Source: Gammaproteobacteria bacterium (GTDB lineage: Bacteria; Pseudomonadota; Gammaproteobacteria; JABHGC01). From it: DNA of 33,012 nt. Numbering within the stretch: the stretch's first letter is position 1; every line of letters begins with the position of its first letter. The stretch is taken from the NCBI GenBank assembly GCA_027077805.1, contig JALWTS010000001.1, forward strand, positions 1 through 33,012. The letters run 5' to 3'. Both the position numbers and the translations under genes were made by a program. Positions 1-9,400 of the stretch are shown here, in pieces. The notes under the pieces were generated by a model that was not told the origin of the DNA, ran no database searches, and saw nothing but the letters and a program-made list of their open reading frames with translations.

Positions 1-182
1 GAGTCTGGCTTAAGCGCCTGTAGCCCACAAGACTCGTCGATTAAGCGGTGTTTTTCAGCCTCGTTTTGACGTAGTTCTTCCTGACAGAAGCAAACGACCA
101 GTTGTGGATGGGAGGTATTAGCCGATAAAGAAAACCTTCGCACGACACTGCTGAGGACGTTGAGGAAATAATGGAATGGCAT
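1..182 (-). CDS. Possible partial ORF of unknown function at left edge
   Basis: On the minus strand a frame is open from an ATG at 182 to the window edge (about 60 codons), beginning MPFHYFLNVLSSVVRRFSL and continuing with a polar, Glu/Gln-rich stretch. An in-frame TGA lies three codons before the ATG and I see no Shine-Dalgarno sequence. I do not recognise the protein. By my count about 49% of the first 180 bases are G or C, clearly more than the following tonB-like gene. The head of this ORF overlaps the first codons of the divergent TonB ORF, so the two cannot both be ordinary genes with these starts. It may be the end of a mobile element or a chance frame. Confidence 0.25.
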   Translation of the reverse strand, partial: MPFHYFLNVLSSVVRRFSLSANTSHPQLVVCFCQEELRQNEAEKHRLIDESCGLQALKPD

Positions 183-550
183 GGCCAGTCAGCATGATAA
201 AACGCCTACTTAATGGTTGCAATAAACCACAAATTACAAGCAATCTCAATCAAACCAACGCAACATCAAAGCCACTGATAACCAAGAAAGCAACCGCAAC
301 TTATCAACCTCATCCCAAATATCCTTATCTTGCTAAAAAACGACGTTGGCAAGGTCAAGTATTGTTATTGATCTCATTAGATGAACAAGGCAATATAATC
401 AATATTAAAATTGAACAAAGCTCAGGCTTTACCCTATTAGATAAAACTGCGATTAAAACCATTAGACAATGGCAATTTGAACCAGCTTACGCACAAAACA
501 AAGCCATTCGCTCGCAACTAAGAGTACCGATTAAATATCAGTTGCGTTGA
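176..550 (+). CDS. TonB C-terminal domain protein, lacks the usual N-terminal anchor
   Basis: The last ~85 residues match the TonB C-terminal fold: HPKYPYLAKKRRWQGQVLLL, then SSGFTLLDKTAIKTIRQWQF and the closing basic strand with VPIKYQLR. TonB links the inner-membrane proton motive force to outer-membrane receptors. Known TonB proteins are usually over 200 residues with an N-terminal membrane helix and a Pro-rich spacer; this one has 124 residues and about 35 polar residues before the domain, with no helix or Pro-rich segment. The chosen ATG has GAGGAAA at 162-168, 7 nt upstream. An in-frame TGA at 161-163 rules out an upstream extension. No exbB/exbD lies nearby. It could be a 5'-truncated tonB or a soluble single-domain paralogue. 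Confidence 0.7.
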   Translation: MAWPVSMIKRLLNGCNKPQITSNLNQTNATSKPLITKKATATYQPHPKYPYLAKKRRWQGQVLLLISLDEQGNIINIKIEQSSGFTLLDKTAIKTIRQWQFEPAYAQNKAIRSQLRVPIKYQLR

Positions 551-667
551 TAATAGAGAGTATTTTAAGAAACAATTCGCTTATCACCGCATTCACCACA
601 AATTTAGTCGTGATTATTGTGCGAAATTTGGCTACAATAAGCCATTATTTTTGAACCTATAAATATT

Positions 668-1174
668 ATGCAAGCACAAAATTCTTATCGCTATGACGAA
701 CTTATTGCCTGTGCCAATGGTCAATTATTTGGTGAAGGCAATGCCCAACTTCCCTTGCCCCCATTATTAATGTTTGATCGTATTACCCAAATTTCTAACC
801 AAGGCGGTGCGAATAATAAAGGCGTGGTAACGGCTGAATTTGATATTCAACCTGATCTCTGGTTTTTTGCCAGTCATTTCAAAGGCGATCCGATTATGCC
901 TGGTTGCTTGGGTTTAGATGCCTTATGGCAATTGTTAGGTTTTTATTTGGGTTGGTCAGGGGGGTTAGGGCGAGGTCGTGCCTTAGGCTGTCAAGACCTT
1001 AAATTTATTAATGCCGTTCCTCCTAATGCCAAGCTCATTACTTATACCGTTGATATTAAACGGGTGGTCAATCGTAAACTGGTCTTAGGTATTGCTGATG
1101 GTATTATGGCAGTGGATGGTGAAGCAACCTATACCGCTAAAAATCTAAAAGTAGGTTTGTTTCAAAGCAATTAA
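668..1174 (+). CDS. fabA: 3-hydroxydecanoyl-ACP dehydratase/isomerase FabA
   Basis: FabA dehydrates 3-hydroxydecanoyl-ACP and isomerises trans-2- to cis-3-decenoyl-ACP, the branch point of anaerobic unsaturated fatty acid synthesis in the cytoplasm. It has 168 residues, close to the E. coli length (172). The catalytic His70 lies in [20 protein letters not shown] and Asp84 falls at the conserved place in the same motif; these numbers equal those of the E. coli enzyme. The motif [20 protein letters not shown] is typical of FabA rather than FabZ. fabB follows after 19 nt, the usual fabA-fabB operon. The upstream gap (551-667) contains a small inverted repeat, TGGCT-acaata-AGCCA, near 630, which I cannot assign to a regulator. 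Confidence 0.97.
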   Translation: MQAQNSYRYDELIACANGQLFGEGNAQLPLPPLLMFDRITQISNQGGANNKGVVTAEFDIQPDLWFFASHFKGDPIMPGCLGLDALWQLLGFYLGWSGGLGRGRALGCQDLKFINAVPPNAKLITYTVDIKRVVNRKLVLGIADGIMAVDGEATYTAKNLKVGLFQSN

Positions 1175-1193
1175 AATTTAGGAAGAACATATT

Positions 1194-2414
1194 TTGAGAC
1201 GAGTAGTAGTAACTGGGTTGGGAATTATTTCCAGTATCGGTCATGATCAAGATCAAGTTACCCAATCATTAAAACAAGGTCGTTCTGGCATTGAATTTTT
1301 CCCGCCTTATGTTGATAAAGGCTTTCGTACCGCGGTTCAAGGCAGTATTCATTTAGAGTTAGATAAACTCATTCCTAGAAAAATTAGACGTTTTATGGGT
1401 GAATCAGCCGCTTACAGTTATTTAGCGGTGCAACAAGCCATTGAAGATGCGGAATTAACTCGTCATGATATTTCTAATCCTCGTACAGGCATTGTTGTAG
1501 GTTCTGGTGCAGCTTCCACGGAAGATACGGTTAAAGCCGCAGAAATTTTACAACAAAAAGGAGCCAAAAAAATTGGGGCATTTGCGGTACCGAAAGCTAT
1601 GGCAAGTACTAATGCCGCTTGTTTAGCGATTCCTTTACAAATACAAGGAGTGAATTATTCCATTAGTTCTGCTTGTTCAACGAGTACCCATTGTATTGGT
1701 CATGGTTATGAACTCATACAATTTGGTAAACAAGATATTATCTTTGCGGGTGGCGGTGAAGCCATTCATTGGACCATGACCATGTTATTTGATGCGATGG
1801 GGGCATTATCCTCTCAATACAATCATACCCCTACGCTTGCTTCCCGCCCTTATGATGTCAATCGTGATGGTTTTGTGATTTCAGGCGGTGGTGGTATTTT
1901 AGTATTAGAAGAACTAGAACATGCCTTAGCCCGTGGTGCGGATATTTATGCGGAAGTTGTGGGTTATGGGGCAAGCTCAGATGGCTATGATATGGTACAA
2001 CCTTCAGGGGAAGGCGCGGTGCGTTGTATGCAACAAGCACTCGCTACTACCTCAGGCACAGTTGATTATATTAATGCCCATGGTACAAGCACGGTGGTTG
2101 GTGATATTAAAGAATTAGAAGCAATTCAACAAGTCTTTACCGATAAGATTCCTGCCATTAGTTCGACTAAAGCATTAACAGGTCATGCCTTAGGTGCCGC
2201 TGGCGTACATGAGTCTATTTATTCCTTACTGATGCAAAAACATCGCTTTATTGCCCCATCAAAGAATATTGAGCAACTTGATCCTGAGGCAGAGAATATG
2301 CCCATTATTCAAGAAATTCAAGCCGATATTGACTTAGATTGTGTGATGTCCAATAGTTTTGGCTTTGGTGGCACGAATGCCACATTAGTATTTCAACGCT
2401 GGCACGCTAACTAA
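1194..2414 (+). CDS. fabB: 3-oxoacyl-ACP synthase I FabB
   Basis: FabB condenses malonyl-ACP with acyl-ACPs and is needed to elongate the cis-3-decenoyl-ACP made by FabA. It has 406 residues, the usual length. The nucleophile Cys161 lies in [10 protein letters not shown]; the two catalytic histidines lie in [11 protein letters not shown] and in [12 protein letters not shown]; the Gly-rich C-terminal [10 protein letters not shown] is present. The start is TTG at 1194, supported by AGGAAG at 1180-1185, 8 nt upstream; translation runs (M)[12 protein letters not shown], which aligns with the normal start of the family, so no N-terminal piece is missing. It lies 19 nt after fabA and is followed after 14 nt by a sensor kinase gene. 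Confidence 0.97.
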   Translation: MRRVVVTGLGIISSIGHDQDQVTQSLKQGRSGIEFFPPYVDKGFRTAVQGSIHLELDKLIPRKIRRFMGESAAYSYLAVQQAIEDAELTRHDISNPRTGIVVGSGAASTEDTVKAAEILQQKGAKKIGAFAVPKAMASTNAACLAIPLQIQGVNYSISSACSTSTHCIGHGYELIQFGKQDIIFAGGGEAIHWTMTMLFDAMGALSSQYNHTPTLASRPYDVNRDGFVISGGGGILVLEELEHALARGADIYAEVVGYGASSDGYDMVQPSGEGAVRCMQQALATTSGTVDYINAHGTSTVVGDIKELEAIQQVFTDKIPAISSTKALTGHALGAAGVHESIYSLLMQKHRFIAPSKNIEQLDPEAENMPIIQEIQADIDLDCVMSNSFGFGGTNATLVFQRWHAN

Positions 2415-2428
2415 AAACTTGTTTTATT

Positions 2429-4054
2429 ATGGCAAGGTCCTATTGGCATTATCCTGACTATCAAGCAGCCGTGATTCGGCTAGTGTTAGGAAATATGGGT
2501 TTAGCTTTAGTTCTATTTGGGACATATCATCAAGTTTTTGCCATTGATTTACAACAACATGGTTGGTTATTTGTTGTTTATTTTGCATTATTTTGGGGAA
2601 TTTTTTTTCACATACGATACCAACCTGAACTTTATATTCGGCGTCATTTTGCCGCCTTAGTGGATTCATCCTCTTTAAGCATGGGCATATACTTAACCCA
2701 AGATATTTATAGCCCATTTTATTTATTGTATATTTGGAGCATCTTAGATTGTGGCATTCGTTATGATGTGAAATGTTTACTTACCTTAACCATTGCCCAT
2801 ATTATTAATTACACACTAATACTTTATTTGCTAGAGATACAAGATGTTAATGCCTTATTTTATTTATTACTGCTTATCGTCATGCCTGCCTATTACTATT
2901 ATTTATTATCAGAATTACAAATAGCCAAACAACAAGCCGAAACGGCCAATCAAGCTAAAAGTGATTTTTTAGCCAATATTTCCCATGAAATTCGTACCCC
3001 AGTGCATGGTATTTCAGGTTTAATCGATATTTTGCAAACCACCCCTGCCGAAAAACAAGCCCCTTTACTCCAAAGTTTAAAACAATCCTCTAAAGTATTA
3101 AGCAATTTAATTCAAGAATTATTAGATTTCTCTAAACTTGAAGCCCGGCAAATTCAACTCAACTATCAAACCGTCAATCTACCCGAATTATTACAACACA
3201 GCCTAACTTTGCAACACGTTTTTGCCAAGGAAAAAGGTTTAGATTTAGTCAGCGATATTGATTCTGACTTACCACCCTATTGTTCCACTGACCCAATTCG
3301 ACTACAACAAATCTTGCATAATTTAATTAATAATGCAATTAAATTTACTGAGCAAGGTTATGTCAAACTCACCGTTAATTACTATCCAAATCAAATCCAT
3401 AATATTGTTATTAGCATTAAAGACACAGGGATCGGCATGAGCGAGCAACAACAGCAACAATTATTTCAACGCTTTTGGCAAGCCGATAGTTCTATGAATC
3501 GTGTGCAAACAGGTTGTGGTTTAGGTATGAATATTGTGCAACAATTATTACGATTATTTTCGGCAAAAATAAGCATCACTAGCCAACGGCAACAAGGCAG
3601 TTGTTTGCAACTTAGCTTGCCTATGACTATTATTGATACGAATGAATTAACATCAACAGATGAATCGCCAAAACGACAAATCCAAGCCTTACAACTCTTA
3701 ATTGCCGAAGATAATCCCATTAATATTACCGTATTACGCCATTTTTTAGCCAAATCACCCCACAAATTAAACATTGTTACAGATGGCGAACAAGCCTTAA
3801 GCCAGCTCCAACAACAAACCTTTGATCTCGCATTAATTGATTTACATATGCCCAAACTTAACGGTTTAGATTGCATACAACACTATCGCCAACAAAATCC
3901 AGACGACCATTTAATTATCATTGCCCTAACGGCAAATGCGACTGAAACAATTAAACAACAAGCCTTAGAGGCAGGAGCAAATACGGTATTAAGCAAACCC
4001 ATTGAACAAGCACAATTATTAGCCATGCTACAACACTATCGCCCTAAATCTTAA
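2429..4054 (+). CDS. Membrane hybrid histidine kinase with receiver domain (RpfC-like layout)
   Basis: This is a 541-residue inner-membrane sensor kinase. Residues ~15-160 form several hydrophobic segments (about five) with very short connecting loops and no sizeable periplasmic domain. A short linker leads to the HisKA domain with phospho-acceptor His186 in FLANISHEIRTPVHG. The HATPase has its N-box in NLINNAIKFTE (~298-308), DTGIGM (~332-337) and GCGLGMNIV (~362-370). A receiver domain starts near 421: acidic LLIAEDNP, phospho-acceptor Asp471 in LALIDLHMPKLNG and Lys523 in LSKPI. No C-terminal HPt domain follows, unlike Xanthomonas RpfC, so relay would need a separate HPt protein. It starts 14 nt after fabB and is probably co-transcribed. 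The signal is unknown. Confidence 0.9.
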   Translation: MARSYWHYPDYQAAVIRLVLGNMGLALVLFGTYHQVFAIDLQQHGWLFVVYFALFWGIFFHIRYQPELYIRRHFAALVDSSSLSMGIYLTQDIYSPFYLLYIWSILDCGIRYDVKCLLTLTIAHIINYTLILYLLEIQDVNALFYLLLLIVMPAYYYYLLSELQIAKQQAETANQAKSDFLANISHEIRTPVHGISGLIDILQTTPAEKQAPLLQSLKQSSKVLSNLIQELLDFSKLEARQIQLNYQTVNLPELLQHSLTLQHVFAKEKGLDLVSDIDSDLPPYCSTDPIRLQQILHNLINNAIKFTEQGYVKLTVNYYPNQIHNIVISIKDTGIGMSEQQQQQLFQRFWQADSSMNRVQTGCGLGMNIVQQLLRLFSAKISITSQRQQGSCLQLSLPMTIIDTNELTSTDESPKRQIQALQLLIAEDNPINITVLRHFLAKSPHKLNIVTDGEQALSQLQQQTFDLALIDLHMPKLNGLDCIQHYRQQNPDDHLIIIALTANATETIKQQALEAGANTVLSKPIEQAQLLAMLQHYRPKS

Positions 4055-4103
4055 AAATATTGTATGATAGCAAACATCTTGCCTAGCGACAGAGCAAAAC
4101 AAT

Positions 4104-5120
4104 ATGACAGCGTCCATTCCATACCAACTACTACGCAAACTCTTATTTCAATTTCCGCCAGAAACTGCCCATAAACTGGCATTAAAACTATTAAAACTAG
4201 GTTATTACAGTAAAATTAACCCATTATTCTATAAAAAAGTCCACAAACCCATTAATTTATTTAATATTACCTTAGATAACCCTGTCGGTTTAGCCGCAGG
4301 CTATGACAAAAATGGGGATTATATTGATGCCTTATTGTCCCTTGGCTTTGGTTTTATTGAAATTGGCACCATTACCCCAAAACCGCAAGCTGGCAACCCT
4401 AAACCACGCTTATTTCGTTTACCCAAACATCATGCCTTAATTAATCGCATGGGTTTCAACAATTTAGGGGTAGATCATATGGTGAAACGCTTGAAATCCT
4501 GTCAACACCAAGGCATTATTGGCATCAATATCGGAAAAAATGCCACGACACCTTTAGAAAAGGCCAGTGATGATTATATCCAATGTTGCCAACAAGTCTA
4601 TGCTTGGGCAGATTATATTACGATTAATATTTCTTCACCGAATACCAAAGGACTAAGAGAATTACAACAAACCGAAAAATTAACCTGCCTACTTCAGGCG
4701 ATTATTGCGAGCAAAACCCAACTGACCGAACAATATAATAAAAAAGTCCCTTTCGTAGTTAAATTGAGTCCTGATGGTGAATTAAAAACCCTATTAACTT
4801 CGGCAGAAACTGCGATAAAGCTCGGTATTGACGGCATTATTGCCACCAATACGACCGTTTCCAGAATGGGCTTATCAGTTCCAGAACAATTACAACAAGG
4901 TGGTTTAAGTGGACAAGCTTTGGCTGAGAAATCTTTAAATATTGTGGGACAATTACGTCAAACCTTGGGTAATGAGATTCCAATTATTGCGAGTGGTGGT
5001 ATGATGGATGTGGAACAAGCGTTGGCAATGCGAGACGCAGGGGCGAATGCCGTGCAGGTTTATACGGGCTTAGTTTATCAAGGGCCACAGTTGATTCGGG
5101 AAATTGCTGAACGGTTTTAG
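4104..5120 (+). CDS. pyrD: Dihydroorotate dehydrogenase, class 2 (quinone-dependent)
   Basis: PyrD oxidises dihydroorotate to orotate with quinone as acceptor, the fourth step of pyrimidine synthesis, at the inner face of the membrane. It has 338 residues, typical of class 2. The amphipathic N-terminal extension (YQLLRKLLFQFPPETAHKLA) that binds membrane and quinone is present, which separates it from class 1 enzymes. Visible motifs: NPVGLAAGYDKNGDYIDAL, the substrate loop LINRMGFNNLG, the catalytic serine region NISSPNTKGLRELQ (Ser177/178), and the FMN-binding end IIASGGMM...AVQVYTGL. It lies ~50 nt after the kinase gene on the same strand; hairpins follow it. Confidence 0.97.
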   Translation: MTASIPYQLLRKLLFQFPPETAHKLALKLLKLGYYSKINPLFYKKVHKPINLFNITLDNPVGLAAGYDKNGDYIDALLSLGFGFIEIGTITPKPQAGNPKPRLFRLPKHHALINRMGFNNLGVDHMVKRLKSCQHQGIIGINIGKNATTPLEKASDDYIQCCQQVYAWADYITINISSPNTKGLRELQQTEKLTCLLQAIIASKTQLTEQYNKKVPFVVKLSPDGELKTLLTSAETAIKLGIDGIIATNTTVSRMGLSVPEQLQQGGLSGQALAEKSLNIVGQLRQTLGNEIPIIASGGMMDVEQALAMRDAGANAVQVYTGLVYQGPQLIREIAERF

Positions 5121-5130
5121 TTGCCGTTGT

Positions 5131-5191
5131 TATTTGAATGTGTGTTATTCAAATATGCAGATTATGAAATCGCCTCAATCACAGCTTGAGG
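5131..5191 (+). terminator. Two hairpins after pyrD, possible terminator
   Basis: The stem TATTTGAAT / ATTCAAATA (5131-5139 with 5147-5155, loop GTGTGTT) begins 10 nt after the pyrD stop. A second stem CCTCAA / TTGAGG (5173-5178 with 5186-5191, 7-nt loop) follows and is trailed by a T-rich ATTTCTAT. Neither has a strong T-tract, so termination is plausible but not certain. Confidence 0.35.
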
Positions 5192-5254
5192 ATTTCTATC
5201 TATAACCATAACCTTTCGTAAAATTAAAGCAGTTCCTCTAGGTGTTCGCAATCC
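5162..5254 (-). pseudogene. Short open stretch without a start, possible gene relic
   Basis: The ~300 nt between pyrD and galE hold no intact gene. On the minus strand a frame is open from just after a TAA (5255-5257) to a TAA at 5162-5164. It reads GLRTPRGTALILRKVM and ends in VIDRNPQAVIEAIS, which looks protein-like, but it has no convincing start and only 30 codons. It overlaps the hairpins after pyrD. It may be the 3' end of a decayed gene, or chance. Confidence 0.15.
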
Positions 5255-5362
5255 TTAAAGGCACGCCAATGTAGTACATACGTCAACTTAAAAATCTATT
5301 GAGCACACGCTAAAATCCCAAAAAACGTCAACAAACACAAGCAAATCCACCCAATTTCATAC

Positions 5363-5368
5363 TATAAT
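5363..5368 (+). promoter_or_regulatory. Candidate -10 element for the galE operon
   Basis: A perfect TATAAT lies 54 nt before the galE ATG in an otherwise gene-free AT-rich stretch. No good -35 is found at 16-18 nt spacing, so an activator or a weak promoter is implied. Confidence 0.3.
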
Positions 5369-5422
5369 ACTAGGCTCAAAATTTGACACACATAGAAACT
5401 TTAAAATTTAAGGATATTGTGC

Positions 5423-6433
5423 ATGCAAAAACATACGATTTTAGTTACAGGGGGTGCAGGTTATATTGGTAGCCATGTGGTCAAGCAATTAGGTGAAGCG
5501 GGTGAATCCATTGTCGTCTTGGATAATCTTAGCACTGGCTTTAAAAATGCGGTGCTTTATGGGGATTTTATTGAAGGTGATATGGGTGATACTGAGCTAG
5601 TGACTAAGATTTTGCAGGATTATCAAGTGGAATCAGTCATGCACTTTGCGGCTCATACCATTGTGCCAGAATCAGTGAGCAAGCCACTGAAATATTATGG
5701 CAATAATACTTGTGGCACTCGTAATTTATTGGCGTGTTGTCAGCAACATCAAGTCAAACACTTTATTTTTTCATCTACCGCAGCTGTTTATGGTATTCCA
5801 GATGATCCTTATGCCACAGAAGATTCTCCCTTAGCTCCGATTAATCCATATGGCGCTTCTAAGTTAATGAGTGAACAAATGTTAAAAGACACTGCTTTTA
5901 GTAGTGATTTACGTTATGTGAGTTTACGCTATTTTAATGTGGCAGGCTCGGACCCGAATCAACGTATCGGACAATCGACTAAAAAAGCGACCTTGCTAAT
6001 TAAAGTGGCTTGTCAAACCGCCTTAGGGATTCGCGAACATATGGCTATTTATGGTACGGATTATCCTACGCCTGATGGCACAGGGATTCGGGATTACATT
6101 CATGTGGAAGATTTAGCGGATGCCCATTTAAAGGCCTTACGTTATTTACGTCAACAAGGTCAGTCGATTATTTTAAATTGTGGCTACGGGGAAGGTTATA
6201 GTGTGCGAGAAGTCTTAGATGCGGTTGCCAAAGTGCATGGGCAAGCCTTAAATATTATGGAACAAGCACGCCGTGCGGGTGATCCGCCACAATTAATTGC
6301 CAAAGCCGAAAAAATTCGGGAAGTATTAAACTGGCAACCGCAATATAATGATTTAGAATTTATTGTGAAAACGTCTTTAGACTGGGAAAAACATTTACTG
6401 CAACAAGAACAAAGTAAACTTTCTGGTTGTTAA
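5423..6433 (+). CDS. galE: UDP-glucose 4-epimerase GalE
   Basis: GalE interconverts UDP-glucose and UDP-galactose, supplying galactose for surface polysaccharides and Leloir metabolism; it is a cytoplasmic short-chain dehydrogenase with bound NAD. From the chosen ATG it has 336 residues. The Rossmann motif TGGAGYIGSH is at the N-terminus, SSTAAVYG holds the catalytic Ser/Thr pair and YGASK supplies Tyr143 and Lys147. RYFNVAG and IRDYIHVEDLADAHLKAL are typical of GalE. An in-frame TTG at 5417 could extend it by two codons, but AAGGA at 5410-5414 is 8 nt from the ATG at 5423 and only 2 nt from the TTG, so I use the ATG. mfd follows after 21 nt. Confidence 0.93.
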   Translation: MQKHTILVTGGAGYIGSHVVKQLGEAGESIVVLDNLSTGFKNAVLYGDFIEGDMGDTELVTKILQDYQVESVMHFAAHTIVPESVSKPLKYYGNNTCGTRNLLACCQQHQVKHFIFSSTAAVYGIPDDPYATEDSPLAPINPYGASKLMSEQMLKDTAFSSDLRYVSLRYFNVAGSDPNQRIGQSTKKATLLIKVACQTALGIREHMAIYGTDYPTPDGTGIRDYIHVEDLADAHLKALRYLRQQGQSIILNCGYGEGYSVREVLDAVAKVHGQALNIMEQARRAGDPPQLIAKAEKIREVLNWQPQYNDLEFIVKTSLDWEKHLLQQEQSKLSGC

Positions 6434-6454
6434 GTTAAGATTAAATTAAATGCA

Positions 6455-9400
6455 ATGGCAGAAGCATACAGCCCTTTTGATCCAATTTTAACGGATAATT
6501 ATCGTTGGACAGGACTACATGGTTGTAGTCCTGCACTGGCGATTGCTAGTTTAGCACGACAACAACCGCAATTAGTGGTCGTAGTGTGTGAAGATAATCA
6601 AACCGCAGATAAACTGGCACAACAATTACAGTTTTTTAGTGGTGAAAATTATCCTATTTTTCAGTTTCCTGATTGGGAAACCTTGCCTTATGATATATTT
6701 TCGCCCTTACCTGATATTGTTTCGCAACGCTTGACCTTGTTGTATCAATTAGAAACCTTAAAAAAAGGCATTTTGATTTTACCCATTACCACTTTAATGC
6801 AACGAGTCTCGCCGAAATCGTATTTAAAAACCCATAGTTTTTTGTTAAATAAAGGCGATACTTTTGATATGGATATCACTCGTCAACAATTACATCAACT
6901 GGGTTATAGTGAGGTCAGTGAAGTCTTATCTCATAGCGAATATAGCATTCGAGGTTCGATTATTGATATTTACCCTATGGGTTCGGAATTGCCTTATCGT
7001 GTTGATTTATTTGATGATAAAATCGATAGTATTCGTTTATTTGCTCCTGAAACCCAACGCTCGATCAAACAAATTGAGGCGATTCATATCTTGCCTGCCA
7101 AAGAATTTCCCTTTGATGAGCAAGCAATAGCTCATTTCCAACATAATTATCAACAATATTTTAAGAACAAAACCCAAAGTTTCATTTATCAAGAAGTCAA
7201 GCTCGGCAATTTACCCAGTGGTATTGATTATTATTTTCCCTTGTTTTTTGAACAATGCCAAACTCAAACCTTAGTGGATTATTTACCGAAACCTTGTGTT
7301 GTCGTGCAATTTTCTGATACCCAGACCAGTGCTCAAACCTTTTATCAACAAATTCAATATCGTTATAAACAACGTTACCATGATATGGAACGTCCGATTT
7401 TAGAACCTTGGCTATTATATTTATCACCATCAAACTTACAGCAACAACTACAAGAACGTGAACAACTCAGCCAAATTTCAATTCAAATCAAAGCCAGTAA
7501 AAAATTCCATCACTATCAAACCAAGACTTTACCTGATTTAGTCTTACAAGCAAAACAAAGCAATCCTCTTAAAGCCTTGCAAAAATTTATACAAAAATTT
7601 TCAGGACGGATTTTACTTACCGCTGAATCCACAGGTCGGCGTGAAATATTATTAGAATTACTGCAAGCTCATGAACTTCATCCCAAAATTTACCCCAACT
7701 GGCAAGCATTTTTACATGATGATTGCTCACTAGGTTTAACTATTGCACCAATTGAACAAGGTATGCTAATTGAACAACCTGCTTTCGCATTAATGACGGA
7801 ATTTCAAATTTATGGGGAACATGCTAGCCAATCACGCCGTCAAAGCAAAGTCGCCGATCCTGATACCTTGATCCGCAGTTTTACCGAATTAAAAATTGGC
7901 GATCCTGTCGTGCATCAAGAACATGGGATTGGACGATTTCAAGGTTTACAAACCCTAGATATGGATCAGCAAGCCAAAGAATTTTTATTAATTGCCTATG
8001 CGAATGATGATAAATTGTATGTGCCTATTGCTAACTTAGACCAAATCAGTCGTTATAGTGGAAGTAGTAAAGAAAAAGCCCCTTTGCATAAACTGGGCAG
8101 TGAACAATGGCAAAAAACTAAACGCAAAGCCTTAGCAAAAATTCATGATGTTGCCACCGAATTATTAGAAATCCAAGCCAAACGACTTAGTGTGAAAGGA
8201 TTTAAACATCATGTCGAAGAAAAAGATTATCAAACCTTTAGTGCAAGTTTTGCCTTTGAACATACCCCTGATCAAGCCAGCACCATTCAAAGTGTACTTG
8301 ACGATATGCAATCACCTCATCCTATGGATAGAGTGGTTTGTGGTGATGTGGGTTTTGGTAAAACCGAAGTCGCCTTACATGCCTCGTTTATTGCGGTACA
8401 AAATCATCAACAAGTGGCAATTCTCGTTCCTACGACTTTATTAGCCGAACAACATTTACAAAATTTCCAAGACAGATTTGCGGATTGGCCAATGAAAGTG
8501 GAATCCTTATCTCGCTTTCGTACGGCAAAACAACAACAAAAAATCTTAGACCAACTCACGGCAGGCACTTTAGATATTGTCATTGGCACCCATAAATTAT
8601 TACAGCCTAGTATTAAATTTAAAAACTTAGGGCTGGTCATTATTGACGAAGAACATCGTTTTGGCGTCAGACATAAAGAACGTTTAAAACAACTGCGAGC
8701 CAATGTTGATCTCTTAACCTTAACGGCAACCCCCATTCCTAGAACCTTAAATATGGCTATGGCAGGTTTAAGAGATTTGTCGATTATTGCCACGCCACCC
8801 CCGAATCGTCATGCGATTCAAACCTTTATCAGTGAATGGAATGATACGACTATTCAAGAAGCCTGTTTACGAGAAATAAAACGTGGTGGCCAAATTTATT
8901 TACTGCATAATGATATTAGCACCATTGAACATCGTGCTGAAACCTTAGGTAAATTATTACCCCAAGCGAAAATCCGTATCGCTCATGGACAAATGTCAGA
9001 AAAACAATTAGAAGGCATAATGTTAGATTTTTATCATCAACGCTTTCATATTTTAGTTTGTACGACAATTATTGAAAGTGGTATTGATGTGCCTACTGCC
9101 AATACGATTATTGTTGAACGTGCCGATAAATTAGGACTCGCACAACTGCATCAATTACGAGGCAGAGTTGGTCGCTCTCATCATCGTGCCTATGCGTATT
9201 TTATTACCCCAAAACTGAATACTTTAAGCAAAGAAGCCCAACAACGGATTCAAGTATTAGCAGAATCAAAAGAACTAGGCTCAGGTTTTGTCTTAGCCAC
9301 CCATGATTTAGAAATTCGTGGGGCAGGTGAATTATTAGGGCAAGAACAAAGTGGGGAAATTCATGCCATTGGTTTTAATTTATATTGCGAATTATTAGAA

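Noticed and set aside
3466..3876. 136-codon minus-strand frame inside the hybrid kinase gene
   Set aside because: It opposes well-conserved HATPase and receiver motifs and has no recognisable domain.
5383..5388. TTGACA before galE as a -35 element
   Set aside because: At 15-17 nt spacing the -10 would be poor and transcription would start inside the ribosome site or start codon.
8407..8793. 128-codon minus-strand frame inside mfd
   Set aside because: Antisense to the helicase core of mfd; low-complexity Cys/Ser/Lys composition typical of shadow frames.
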